DNA of 10,800 nt from JAUXFS01 sp050329575 (GCA_050329575.1 JBHJOP010000040.1:1-10800); one strand, 5' to 3'. Shown: positions 1-6,624, counted from the first letter of the stretch. A program made the numbers and translations. The notes: generated from the sequence alone by a model not told the origin.

Positions 1-1697
1 GCGTAGCCCACGAACAGCGCGTGATCCCGGCGCTCCCACGGCAGGTCCTCGTTCTTGATCACGCCTGCCTCGCGCTCCGCCTTGCTGATCCGGCGAACCT
101 GCGAGGTTCCGGTCTTGCCCGCCATCTCGAATCCCGGCTCCTTGATCGCCGCGCCGCGGGCGGTTCCGCGGCGGTCGTCGACGACCCCCACCATGCCCTC
201 CTGGATGATGCGAAGGTGGGCCTGAGGGATTCCGAGATCCGCCGCCGGCGGTGCCCCGCCGCCGCTCGAAGACGGCGATCGTCGGACCAGTCGCGGCACC
301 ACCCCTCGGCCACCGTTGGCGATGCGCGCCGTCATCACCGCCAGCTGCAGCGGCGTCGAGAGGACATAGCCCTGGCCAATCCCGGCGATCAGGGTTTCCC
401 CCATCTGCCACGGGACGCCGACGGTCGCCAGCTTCCAGTCGCGGTTCGGCAACAGACCCGGGCGCTCGCCCGGCAAGTCGAGGCCCAGGACCTGGCCCAG
501 CCCGAGACGATGAGCCATGGCCGCGATGCGATCGATCCCGATCCGTCTCGCCACCTCGTAGAAATAGGTGTCGCAGGACTGGGTCAGGGCATCGTAGAGG
601 TCGACCGGACCATGACCGCCCCGCTTCCAGCAATGGAAATCGGCGGTACCCAACCTTGTCCGACCCCAGCAGTTGACCGTCAGTTCCGGGGTGATCGCAC
701 CCTTTTCCAGCGCCGCCAGCGCCACCACCATCTTGAAGGTCGATCCGGGGGCGTACTGGCCGGCAACCGCCTTATTGGTGAGTGGCGCCCGCGGATTGGA
801 GACGAGGCTGTGCCATTCTTGGCTGCTCAATCCGCGATTGAACGCGTTCGGATCGTAGCCGGGGGTCGATACGAGGGCCAGCACGTCGCCGGTATCGACG
901 TCCAACACCACCGCTGCGCCGCTCTGGCCCTCGAGTCGGCGGGTGGCGAGCCGCTGCAGGTCGAGATCGATGGTGAGGGTGATGTCGGCGCCGGGTTCGC
1001 CCTCGTTGCGACTCAGCTCGCGGATCACCCGACCGACGGCGTTGACTTCGACCTCCGACTTGCCGCCGGTGCCGCGCAGGGCGAGGTCGTAGATCCGTTC
1101 GACGCCGCCTTTGCCGATGCGGAAGCCGGGCAGCTCCAGCAGCGGATCGCCGGTCAGCTCCCGCTCGGCGGCCGGCGCCACGTAACCCAGCACGTGGGCG
1201 AGATCCTCGCCGTAGGGATAGAACCGGCTCTGCCCCTCGTCGATGGCGATCCCCGGCAGGTCGGGAGCGTTGACTTCGATCTGCGCCACGGACTCCCAGT
1301 CGAGATTGCCGCGCACGGGGACCGGCACGAACTTGCGCTTGCGACCGACCTCGCGCAGGACACGTCGGCGATCGTTGTCGCTGATATCGATGATCCGGCC
1401 GAGTGCATCGAGGGTGGCCTCCACGTTCTTCGACTGTTCGGCGATCACGACCACCCGGTAGTTCTGGCTGTTGACCGCCAGCGGCCGTCCGTGTCGATCG
1501 ACGATCCGACCCCGCGGCGGCGGCAGCAACCTCAGGTTGATGCGGTTCTCCTCGGCGAGCGTCCGGTAGTTCTCGGACTCGACGACCTGGAGGTAGTAGA
1601 GGCGGCCGACCAGGGCCGACAGCAACAGGGCCTTGCCGCCGGCGAGCATCGCCATGCGCCGGGTGAACAGCTTCTGGCGCTCGGTATCCCGGTTCAT
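1..1697 (-). CDS. mrdA: Penicillin-binding protein 2 (elongasome transpeptidase), 3' end cut by window edge
   Basis: This is the class B penicillin-binding protein that cross-links peptidoglycan during side-wall growth with RodA and MreBCD, acting in the periplasm from an inner-membrane anchor. I translated the frame by hand: it is open from ATG at 1697 to the window edge, about 565 residues, against about 630 in E. coli PBP2, so only a C-terminal tail is missing. Visible features are one N-terminal membrane segment (about residues 16-37), the dimerisation-domain motif PPPRGRIVD (59-67), and the three transpeptidase motifs: STFK with nucleophile S319, SCD at 374-376, and KTGTS at 528-532. All are spaced as in the family. 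A Shine-Dalgarno AAGGA sits 5 bases before the start, inside the end of mreD. The mreD stop is one base away, so the two genes are probably translationally coupled. Confidence 0.96.
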   Translation of the reverse strand, partial: MNRDTERQKLFTRRMAMLAGGKALLLSALVGRLYYLQVVESENYRTLAEENRINLRLLPPPRGRIVDRHGRPLAVNSQNYRVVVIAEQSKNVEATLDALGRIIDISDNDRRRVLREVGRKRKFVPVPVRGNLDWESVAQIEVNAPDLPGIAIDEGQSRFYPYGEDLAHVLGYVAPAAERELTGDPLLELPGFRIGKGGVERIYDLALRGTGGKSEVEVNAVGRVIRELSRNEGEPGADITLTIDLDLQRLATRRLEGQSGAAVVLDVDTGDVLALVSTPGYDPNAFNRGLSSQEWHSLVSNPRAPLTNKAVAGQYAPGSTFKMVVALAALEKGAITPELTVNCWGRTRLGTADFHCWKRGGHGPVDLYDALTQSCDTYFYEVARRIGIDRIAAMAHRLGLGQVLGLDLPGERPGLLPNRDWKLATVGVPWQMGETLIAGIGQGYVLSTPLQLAVMTARIANGGRGVVPRLVRRSPSSSGGGAPPAADLGIPQAHLRIIQEGMVGVVDDRRGTARGAAIKEPGFEMAGKTGTSQVRRISKAEREAGVIKNEDLPWERRDHALFVGY

Positions 1698-1698
1698 G

Positions 1699-2217
1699 TC
1701 AGTCCTTGAGGAACGCCCGTTGCCATTTCAGCAGCCCCCAGGACAAAGGCGGGAAGCAGCCGAGGGTCAACAGCGCCTGAAAGACCAGGGCCGTCGCCGG
1801 AATCGCCATGCCGTGGTACACCGACACCAGGACCCAGGTGGCGGCGAACGCTCCCAGCGCCACCAGGGCGAACCCCAGCCAGACGATCGAGAACGGCTTG
1901 CCGAGGAAGAAGCGACGCTGGCCGCAGACGATCCCGTGGACCACGACGAAGACGGCGGCGGCGGCGCCGATCGGGGTTCCGGTCAAGGCGTCGTAAAGCA
2001 ACCCGATGACGAACACGGCCGCGGCCGGCATCAATTCGGGGCGATGGAGGGCCCAGTGGTACAGCGCGATCAGCGGCAGCACCGGTGCCACCAGGCCGAA
2101 CCCGGGGATGTGGAGGGGAACGACCCCTGTCAGCAGCAGCAACAGGGTGATCCCGAAGGGGGTCGCCTGCCGCGACCAGGTGTCCATCTTCGACCAGAGG
2201 GTCGGGATCGGGGTCAC
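1699..2217 (-). CDS. mreD: Rod shape-determining membrane protein MreD
   Basis: A small, very hydrophobic inner-membrane protein of the Rod complex that works with MreB, MreC, RodA and PBP2 in cylindrical wall growth. The 172 residues hold about five membrane segments, for example FGITLLLLLTGVVPL near residues 21-35 and a long hydrophobic run near 108-124. The loop GLLYDALTGTPIG (72-84) matches the conserved region of the family. I chose the GTG at 2217: it overlaps the mreC stop as GTGA and has the purine run GAGGGAG ten bases upstream. The alternative ATG at 2187 would give 162 residues starting MDTWSRQ and has no visible Shine-Dalgarno site. The frame stays open far upstream through mreC, but that part is a shadow. 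The gene sits between mreC (4-base overlap) and mrdA (1-base gap). Confidence 0.9.
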   Translation of the reverse strand: MTPIPTLWSKMDTWSRQATPFGITLLLLLTGVVPLHIPGFGLVAPVLPLIALYHWALHRPELMPAAAVFVIGLLYDALTGTPIGAAAAVFVVVHGIVCGQRRFFLGKPFSIVWLGFALVALGAFAATWVLVSVYHGMAIPATALVFQALLTLGCFPPLSWGLLKWQRAFLKD

Positions 2218-3149
2218 GGCCGCACCGCTCCCTCGGCCGCCGGCGGCCCGGACGCGGCTGCGGGCGTTGTCGTCGTCGCCGGGCGGAGCCCGCCGATGAT
2301 CGGTTCCTTGAGGATGCCGGCGAGACCGTACTCGACGACCCGAACGTATTCGAGCCGGCTTCGTTCGACAAACGGTCGGACGCGGATTTCGCCATCGCCG
2401 ACCGACGTCACCACGCCGACCGACAAGCCGGGCGGAAATGCGGCCGCATGCCCGGAGGTCACGACCGGATCGCCCGGAGAAACCACCGCATCCGGATCGA
2501 GGTAGAGGAGCTTCGGCCGATCGGAGTTGTCGCCGGCCAGGATCGCCCGGGTTCGCGACGCGCCGACCTGCACCGGGATGCGCGAGTTGAGGTCGGTGAT
2601 CAGCAGCACGCGTGCCGCCCGCTGCCCGACACCGGCGACCCGTCCGACCAGACCGTCGCCGCTGACCACCGCCTGCCCCTTGCCGATCCCGGCGGTGGCG
2701 CCGGCGCTCAAGAGCACGCTGTGCGCGAAGGCGCCCCCCGCATCGGCGACGACGCGGGCGGTGACGAACCGGGCGTCCGCCTCGGGAACGAAGTTGAGCA
2801 GCTGGCGGAGGGTGGCATTCTCCGCTTCCAGGTGGCGGGCGACCGATTGCCACTGGAGCAGCCGCTCCCGGTCGTGGCGCAGCCTCGCATTATCCTCGTG
2901 GACCAAAATCCAGCTCTGCACCTGTTCCATCGCCACGGCGACGGCATCCACCGGCTGCGACAGGACCTCCAGGATCGGCGCCACCGCCTCGCTCACCTGC
3001 AGGCGAACCCGCTCCATCAGCACGGCATCGGCCTTGCCGAGCATCATCAGGCCGCCCGCGGCCAGAACGAGACCGACATAGGCGGAGCGGTGCGCGAGCA
3101 CCCTGACCGCGCCGACGATGCGGTGATCCGGTTTCGGCCTATCGTCCAA
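2214..3149 (-). CDS. mreC: Rod shape-determining protein MreC
   Basis: A periplasmic scaffold of the elongasome, anchored in the inner membrane, that binds PBP2 and MreD. The 311 residues show a basic N-terminal tail, one membrane segment (about 22-39, rich in G, L, A and M), and a coiled coil (about 80-118, with repeats such as NARLRHDRERLLQWQ and HLEAENATLRQLLNF). The beta-rich core follows (about 128-285), with the typical VVSGDGLVGRV and SRIPVQVG stretches and the turn SPGDPVVTSG. A low-complexity Thr/Pro/Ala tail runs from about 291. The start is TTG at 3149: there is no in-frame ATG or GTG upstream before the region loses similarity, and AAGGGGA lies four bases before it. It follows mreB after a 118-base gap and overlaps mreD by four bases. 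Confidence 0.94.
   Translation of the reverse strand: MDDRPKPDHRIVGAVRVLAHRSAYVGLVLAAGGLMMLGKADAVLMERVRLQVSEAVAPILEVLSQPVDAVAVAMEQVQSWILVHEDNARLRHDRERLLQWQSVARHLEAENATLRQLLNFVPEADARFVTARVVADAGGAFAHSVLLSAGATAGIGKGQAVVSGDGLVGRVAGVGQRAARVLLITDLNSRIPVQVGASRTRAILAGDNSDRPKLLYLDPDAVVSPGDPVVTSGHAAAFPPGLSVGVVTSVGDGEIRVRPFVERSRLEYVRVVEYGLAGILKEPIIGGLRPATTTTPAAASGPPAAEGAVRP
2228..2234 (-). promoter_or_regulatory. Ribosome binding site deciding the mreD GTG start
   Basis: GAGGGAG on the minus strand lies 10 bases before the GTG at 2217, inside the last codons of mreC. The spacing is slightly long. It is nevertheless the only purine-rich site near either candidate start, and it supports the GTG that overlaps the mreC stop codon. 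Confidence 0.5.
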
Positions 3150-3153
3150 CCCG

Positions 3154-3160
3154 TCCCCTT
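3154..3160 (-). promoter_or_regulatory. Ribosome binding site for the mreC TTG start
   Basis: AAGGGGA lies four bases upstream of the TTG at 3149 (six bases if AAGGG is taken as the core). It is the best Shine-Dalgarno match in the mreB-mreC gap and supports initiation at the unusual TTG codon rather than further downstream. Confidence 0.6.
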
Positions 3161-3267
3161 CTCTCGACCAGTGACCGGGGGATGACGCAGGGATCGCGTA
3201 GCGCAGGGTGCATGTGAAGGACCGAGTTTCGAACGACGCCGACCGTCACAGAACCGAAATCTCCCCG

Positions 3268-4308
3268 CTAATACATCGAGGTGAGCACATTCCTCATCTT
3301 CTTCATTTCTTCCAGCGCCCGCCCGGTGCCCAACGCCACGCAGGACAGCGGGTCGTCCGCAATCGAAACCGGCAGCCCGGTGGCGTGACGCAGCACGTAG
3401 TCGATGTTGGAGAGCAGCGCGCCGCCGCCGGTGAGAACGATTCCCTTGTCGACGATGTCCGCCGCCAACTCCGGCGCCGTGTGTTCGAGAGCCACCTTCA
3501 CCGCGTCGATGATCGCACCGACCGGCTCGGCGAGGCTCTCGGCGATCTGCCGTTCGCTGATCACCAGTTCCTTCGGCACGCCGTTCATCAGATCCCGCCC
3601 CTTGATCTCCAAGGTGGCGCCGTCGCCGTCTTCCGGCGGACAGGCGGACCCGATCTCCTCCTTGATCCGTTCGGCGCTGCCCTCTCCGATCAGCAGATTG
3701 TGATTGCGGCGGATGTAGGCGATGATCGCTTCGTCCATCTTGTCGCCGCCGACGCGGACGCTGCGGGCATAGACGATGCCGCCCAGCGACAGCACCGCCA
3801 CCTCGGTGGTCCCGCCGCCGATGTCGACGACCATCGAACCGGTGGGCTCGGTCACCGGCAGGCCGGCGCCGATCGCCGCTGCCATCGGCTCCTCGATCAG
3901 CGCCACCCGGCGCGCCCCGGCGCTCTCTGCCGACTCCTGGATCGCCCGCCGCTCGACCGCCGTCGATCCCGAGGGCACGCAGACGATGATCAGCGGGCTC
4001 GCGAAGGTGCGCCGGTGGTGCACCTTGCGGATGAAGTACTTGATCATCTCCTCGGCCACCTCGAAGTCGGCGATGACGCCGTCGCGCAGGGGGCGGATGG
4101 CCTGGATGTTGCCCGGTGTCCGGCCGAGCATCAGTTTCGCCTCCTCGCCGACCGCGAGGACCTGCTTCCTGCCCTTGTACTCGGCGATCGCCACCACCGA
4201 AGGTTCGTTGAGAACGATGCCCTTGCCCTTGACGTAGACCAGGGTGTTGGCGGTTCCCAAGTCGATCGCCATATCGGCGGACAGCATTCCGAACAGCCGT
4301 GAGAACAT
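3268..4308 (-). CDS. mreB: Rod shape-determining actin homologue MreB
   Basis: The bacterial actin that forms membrane-bound filaments and directs the peptidoglycan elongation machinery. The 346 residues match the usual length of about 347. Visible are the N-terminal amphipathic segment MFSRLFGML for membrane binding, phosphate-1 motif DLGTANT (16-22), phosphate-2 motif DIGGGTTE (162-169), and the adenosine-binding LTGGGALLSN (292-301). The frame is open for 36 further residues to 4416, but that extension has no family similarity. The ATG at 4308 gives the standard N-terminus and has GAGG four bases upstream, so I use it. It lies 124 bases after leuA and heads the mreB-mreC-mreD-mrdA cluster. 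I see no convincing sigma-70 promoter in the short gap, so transcription may start inside the end of leuA or read through from it. Confidence 0.97.
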   Translation of the reverse strand: MFSRLFGMLSADMAIDLGTANTLVYVKGKGIVLNEPSVVAIAEYKGRKQVLAVGEEAKLMLGRTPGNIQAIRPLRDGVIADFEVAEEMIKYFIRKVHHRRTFASPLIIVCVPSGSTAVERRAIQESAESAGARRVALIEEPMAAAIGAGLPVTEPTGSMVVDIGGGTTEVAVLSLGGIVYARSVRVGGDKMDEAIIAYIRRNHNLLIGEGSAERIKEEIGSACPPEDGDGATLEIKGRDLMNGVPKELVISERQIAESLAEPVGAIIDAVKVALEHTAPELAADIVDKGIVLTGGGALLSNIDYVLRHATGLPVSIADDPLSCVALGTGRALEEMKKMRNVLTSMY

Positions 4309-4355
4309 TGTTCCTCGCTTGATGGGACGAACATCGTCCAGGGTTGGGCGGGCAG

Positions 4356-4387
4356 CCTGGCGGCGGAGCAGAGGCGCCGCTGCCAGG
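4356..4387 (-). repeat. Inverted repeat in the leuA-mreB gap
   Basis: On the minus strand, arms CCTGG plus CGGCG pair with CGCCG plus CCAGG around a nine-base loop, with a three-base bulge (CAG) in the 5' arm. It lies 45 bases after the leuA stop. No T-run follows, so it is not a standard intrinsic terminator. It could slow or bound leuA transcripts or shape the mreB 5' untranslated region. Chance pairing in GC-rich DNA is a real alternative. Confidence 0.35.
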
Positions 4388-4432
4388 GTCCCTTCTATGG
4401 TCCAATCGGTGGCCACGAAACGCGACCCTCGT

Positions 4433-5983
4433 TCACGCCGACAGCGCGGCCGGTGCGGTTTTCTGCCTTTTTACCAAGAGCTTGTTGAGCGCGTTGACGT
4501 ACGCCTTGACCGACGCCACCATGGTGTCGGTATCGGCGCCCTGGCCGTTGACGGTGCGGCCGTTCTCGTCGAGGCGAACGGTCACTTCCGCCAGCGCGTC
4601 GGTGCCGCCGGTGACCGCATGAACCTGATAGAGCTGCAGCCTGGCCTCGGTCGGGAACAACTGCTTGATGCACTTGAAGGCCGAATCGACCGGTCCGTCG
4701 CCCGAACCCTCGCAGGACCTGATCTCGCCGTCGACCTCGAGCGCGAGAGATGCGCTGGGCGTCCGGGTACCGCACGAGATCGACAGCGACACGAGCCGGA
4801 TGCGGTCGTTGGCGGTCAGCAGCTGGTCGTCGACCAGGGCGACGATGTCCTCGTCGAACACTTCCTTCTTGACGTCGGCCAGATCCTTGAACCGCCGGAA
4901 GGCATCGCTGACGGCGTTGTCGCCGAGGTCGTAGCCCAACTCCTTCAGCTTCTCGCGGAAGGCGTGCCGGCCGGAGTGCTTGCCGAGAACCAGTTTCGAG
5001 CGGCTGAGGCCGACCGATTCGGGGGTCATGATCTCGTAGGTGCCGGCGTGCTTGAGCATGCCGTCCTGGTGAATGCCCGACTCGTGGGCGAAGGCGTTGG
5101 CGCCGACGATCGCCTTGTTGGGCTGGACGACGAAGCCGCTGAACGTCGAGACCAGCCGCGAGGCCTTCATGATGTGCTCGCTGCGGATCCCCGAGTGGAA
5201 CGGCATCCGGTCGTGCCGGGTCTTCAGCGCCATCACGATCTCTTCCATCGCGGCGTTGCCGGCGCGCTCGCCCAAGCCGTTGATGGTGCATTCGATCTGG
5301 CGGGCGCCGGCCTGGACGGCGGCCAGAGAGTTGGCCACCGCCAGCCCGAGGTCGTTGTGGCAGTGGACCGAGATCACCGCCCTGTCGATGTTGGGCACCC
5401 GGTTGCGCAGCATGGTGATGATCGCCGCGAACTCGTCGGGGACAGCGTAGCCGACGGTGTCGGGAATGTTGATGGTCGTCGCGCCGGCGCCGATCGCGGC
5501 CTCGACGCAGCGGCAGAGGAAATCGTGCTCGGATCGCGATCCGTCCTCGCACGACCATTCGACGTCGTCGGTGAACCGACGCGCAAAGCGGACGCTTTCG
5601 ACGACCTTCTCGAAAACGGCGTCCGGCTCCATCTGCAGCTTGTACTTCATGTGCAGCGGGCTGGTGGAAATGAAGGTGTGGATCCGCCGCCGCTTCGCGG
5701 GCTCGATGGCCTGCGCGGTGAGTTCGATGTCACCGCGCGTGGCGCGGCTGAGCCCGCAGATGGTGGAACCGGTGACGACCTTGGCGATCTCGTGGACGGC
5801 CTCGAAGTCGCCACGCGAAGTGATCGGGAACCCGGCCTCGATCACGTCGACGCCCAGGCCCTCCAGGATCTGGGCGATCTGCAGCTTCTGTTCGAGATTC
5901 ATGGCGGCGCCCGGCGATTGCTCGCCGTCGCGCAGAGTGGTGTCGAAGATGACCACGCGGTTCGGGTCTGAGACGGTACTCAT
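4433..5983 (-). CDS. leuA: 2-isopropylmalate synthase
   Basis: Cytoplasmic enzyme that condenses 2-ketoisovalerate with acetyl-CoA to 2-isopropylmalate, the committed step of leucine synthesis. The 516 residues fit the long bacterial LeuA form. The catalytic TIM barrel begins with FDTTLRDGEQSPG (13-25, catalytic and metal-binding R18 and D19). It contains HCHNDLG with metal ligands H207 and H209, GLGERAGN (236-243), and HESGIHQDG (300-308). The C-terminal leucine-binding regulatory domain covers about 370-505, including GQGADTDTM (480-488), so leucine feedback inhibition is expected. The start at 5983 is supported by AAGGA eight bases upstream and by an N-terminus typical of the family. Upstream lies a 389-base leader with a candidate promoter and attenuator; mreB follows. 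Leu codons near the start are CTG and CTC, unlike the TTA and CTT in the leader. Confidence 0.97.
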   Translation of the reverse strand: MSTVSDPNRVVIFDTTLRDGEQSPGAAMNLEQKLQIAQILEGLGVDVIEAGFPITSRGDFEAVHEIAKVVTGSTICGLSRATRGDIELTAQAIEPAKRRRIHTFISTSPLHMKYKLQMEPDAVFEKVVESVRFARRFTDDVEWSCEDGSRSEHDFLCRCVEAAIGAGATTINIPDTVGYAVPDEFAAIITMLRNRVPNIDRAVISVHCHNDLGLAVANSLAAVQAGARQIECTINGLGERAGNAAMEEIVMALKTRHDRMPFHSGIRSEHIMKASRLVSTFSGFVVQPNKAIVGANAFAHESGIHQDGMLKHAGTYEIMTPESVGLSRSKLVLGKHSGRHAFREKLKELGYDLGDNAVSDAFRRFKDLADVKKEVFDEDIVALVDDQLLTANDRIRLVSLSISCGTRTPSASLALEVDGEIRSCEGSGDGPVDSAFKCIKQLFPTEARLQLYQVHAVTGGTDALAEVTVRLDENGRTVNGQGADTDTMVASVKAYVNALNKLLVKRQKTAPAALSA

Positions 5984-6039
5984 CGGGTCGTTCCTTCGTT
6001 CAAGCAGGTGTTGCGCACGCAGATCTCGATGTCCGCATC

Positions 6040-6089
6040 CCCCGAACGCCCGGCCGGCCGCGAGCGGACCGCCGCGAAGCGTTCAGGGG
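6040..6089 (-). promoter_or_regulatory. Candidate leuA attenuator hairpin
   Basis: On the minus strand CCCCTGAACGC (6089 to 6079) pairs with GCGTTCGGGG (6049 to 6040), giving ten base pairs with a single bulged T and a 29-base GC-rich loop that can fold further. The stop codon of the Leu-rich mini-ORF (6083-6085) lies inside the 5' arm, so a ribosome finishing the peptide would cover that arm. No U-run follows the 3' arm, so a classical intrinsic terminator is not evident. Rho-dependent or translational control is possible instead. Confidence 0.5.
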
Positions 6090-6178
6090 CACCTAAGTCG
6101 AAGGTCACCACCAAGGAAGAGCGATAAGCGATACGGCGCGCGCGCCCTACGGTCGGACCGGACATCCGCTCCGAACAT
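6083..6178 (-). CDS. Putative leucine leader peptide upstream of leuA
   Basis: A 31-codon mini-ORF (ATG 6178, TGA 6085-6083) whose C-terminal half reads RLSLFLGGDLRLRCP. Residues 18-28 contain five leucines, encoded TTA, CTC, CTT, CTT and CTT. TTA and CTT are poorly used in the neighbouring genes, where CTG and CTC prevail, so the peptide should be sensitive to the supply of charged leucyl-tRNA. Its stop lies in the 5' arm of the hairpin at 6040-6089. Only a weak GGAAA sits upstream of the ATG. An in-frame ATG at 6202 would give 39 codons. I infer a LeuL-like regulatory peptide by analogy with attenuated leu operons. Conservation in relatives has not been tested, and an overlapping ORF in another frame (5980-6165) competes for the same DNA. 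Confidence 0.5.
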   Translation of the reverse strand: MFGADVRSDRRARAPYRLSLFLGGDLRLRCP

Positions 6179-6276
6179 CCCGGTGTTTCCGTATCCGCGC
6201 ATTCCCAGTGCTGCCGCCAGCCGTTGGTTGGAGCTTTCCCCGCTAAGCTGGGGCAAACTCGCTTAATTTCACGTTA

Positions 6277-6288
6277 ATTGCAAGCAAT
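6277..6288. promoter_or_regulatory. Dyad ATTGC-TT-GCAAT overlapping the candidate leuA -10 box
   Basis: A perfect five-base inverted repeat with a two-base spacer overlaps the proposed -10 element. AT-rich repeats of AATT follow it (AATT, seven bases, AATT). Its position would suit a repressor or an Lrp/LysR-type regulator, but I cannot name the protein. Confidence 0.25.
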
Positions 6289-6316
6289 AGAGATCGCGGT
6301 TCGCTGCCGTTGTCAA
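6286..6316 (-). promoter_or_regulatory. Candidate sigma-70 promoter for leuA
   Basis: A perfect -35 box TTGACA (6311-6316) is followed after 19 bases by TCTATT (6286-6291), which matches the -10 consensus at four of six positions. It lies in the only AT-rich island of the leuA upstream region and just before the Leu-rich leader ORF, as expected for an attenuated leuA transcript. The long spacer and imperfect -10 box lower confidence. Confidence 0.45.
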
Positions 6317-6372
6317 CAGGATTGTCGGGATCGTATCGGGGCCGCCGGGAAGGGCGGAACCAGTGCCTCCGA

Positions 6373-6624
6373 TCAGTCGGCGGCCGGCGGCCGATCGCCG
6401 CCGAGCAGGGTCGCGATCAGCCGCGCGTCGCGATCGCGGCGGGAGGCGATTCGCAGGCTGGAGCTGCCGCCGAAGCATTCGGGGCCGCCGCCGACCAGAT
6501 GCACGAACCCTGCGGCGACCACCTCGGCCGGTGCGAAGCGGGCGGCGACTTGGGAATGATAGTAGTCGCGCGGAAACAGCACCGGCAGTTCGCCTCCCGC
6601 GCCGCGCAGCACGATGTACTTCAT
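6373..6624 (-). CDS. Small conserved-looking protein of unknown function
   Basis: An 83-residue protein from ATG at 6624 (N-terminus MKYIVLRGAGGELPVLFPRD). In-frame ATG at 6630 and GTG at 6642 would add two or six residues, and none has a clear Shine-Dalgarno site. It is soluble-looking, with no signal peptide or membrane segment. Visible pieces are an N-terminal beta-like MKYIVLR, then LFPRDYYHSQVA, EVVAAGFVHLVGGGPECFG, and a basic segment LRIASRRDRDARLIATLLGG. The composition is varied and protein-like, unlike a GC shadow, and no larger gene runs opposite it. It has the orientation of ilvC, 57 bases after it, and precedes the leuA promoter, so it probably rides at the end of the ilv operon. 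I recall similar short proteins near branched-chain genes in related bacteria but know no function. Confidence 0.65.
   Translation of the reverse strand: MKYIVLRGAGGELPVLFPRDYYHSQVAARFAPAEVVAAGFVHLVGGGPECFGGSSSLRIASRRDRDARLIATLLGGDRPPAAD

Larger units (their letters stand above)
5984..6372. other. leuA leader region, 389 bases without a conserved gene
   Basis: The region between the small hypothetical gene and leuA is far longer than the other gaps here. In transcription order it holds a candidate promoter (6286-6316) in an AT-rich island with a dyad (6277-6288), and a small CCCC/GGGG hairpin just after the expected start. These are followed by a Leu-rich mini-ORF (6083-6178), a 12-base palindrome GGCGCGCGCGCC (6135-6146), a long hairpin (6040-6089), and the leuA Shine-Dalgarno site. 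An eight-base complementary pair (6159-6166 with 6028-6035) could close the whole leader into one domain. The layout is that of a ribosome-sensed control region, which is inference. Confidence 0.6.

Noticed and set aside
1..1697. Possible frameshift in mrdA, because the gene has no stop in the window
   Set aside because: Hand translation at the start, the PPPRGR, STFK, SCD and KTGTS motifs and the last codons shows one continuous frame. The gene simply runs off the left edge.
21..1709. A 562-codon plus-strand frame opposite mrdA
   Set aside because: It is antisense to an intact PBP2 with all catalytic motifs. Its composition is shadow-like and no domain is recognisable.
2218..2853. Extended reading frame upstream of mreD
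   Set aside because: It overlaps mreC in another frame and is Arg/Gly-rich. Only the part from the GTG at 2217 or ATG at 2187 resembles MreD.
3208..4302. A 364-codon plus-strand frame opposite mreB
   Set aside because: It mirrors mreB codons, is His/Asp/Arg-rich, and has no recognisable domain or ribosome site of note.
4309..4416. N-terminal extension of MreB by 36 residues
   Set aside because: The extension lacks similarity and crosses the leuA-mreB inverted repeat. The ATG at 4308 has a ribosome site and the standard N-terminus.
4244..5971. A 575-codon plus-strand frame opposite leuA
   Set aside because: It is antisense to leuA, whose motifs are complete. The frame is a GC-rich artefact.
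6269..6478. A 69-codon minus-strand frame overlapping the end of the small hypothetical gene
   Set aside because: Arg/Pro/Ala-rich shadow composition, running through the candidate leuA -35 box into the leader.
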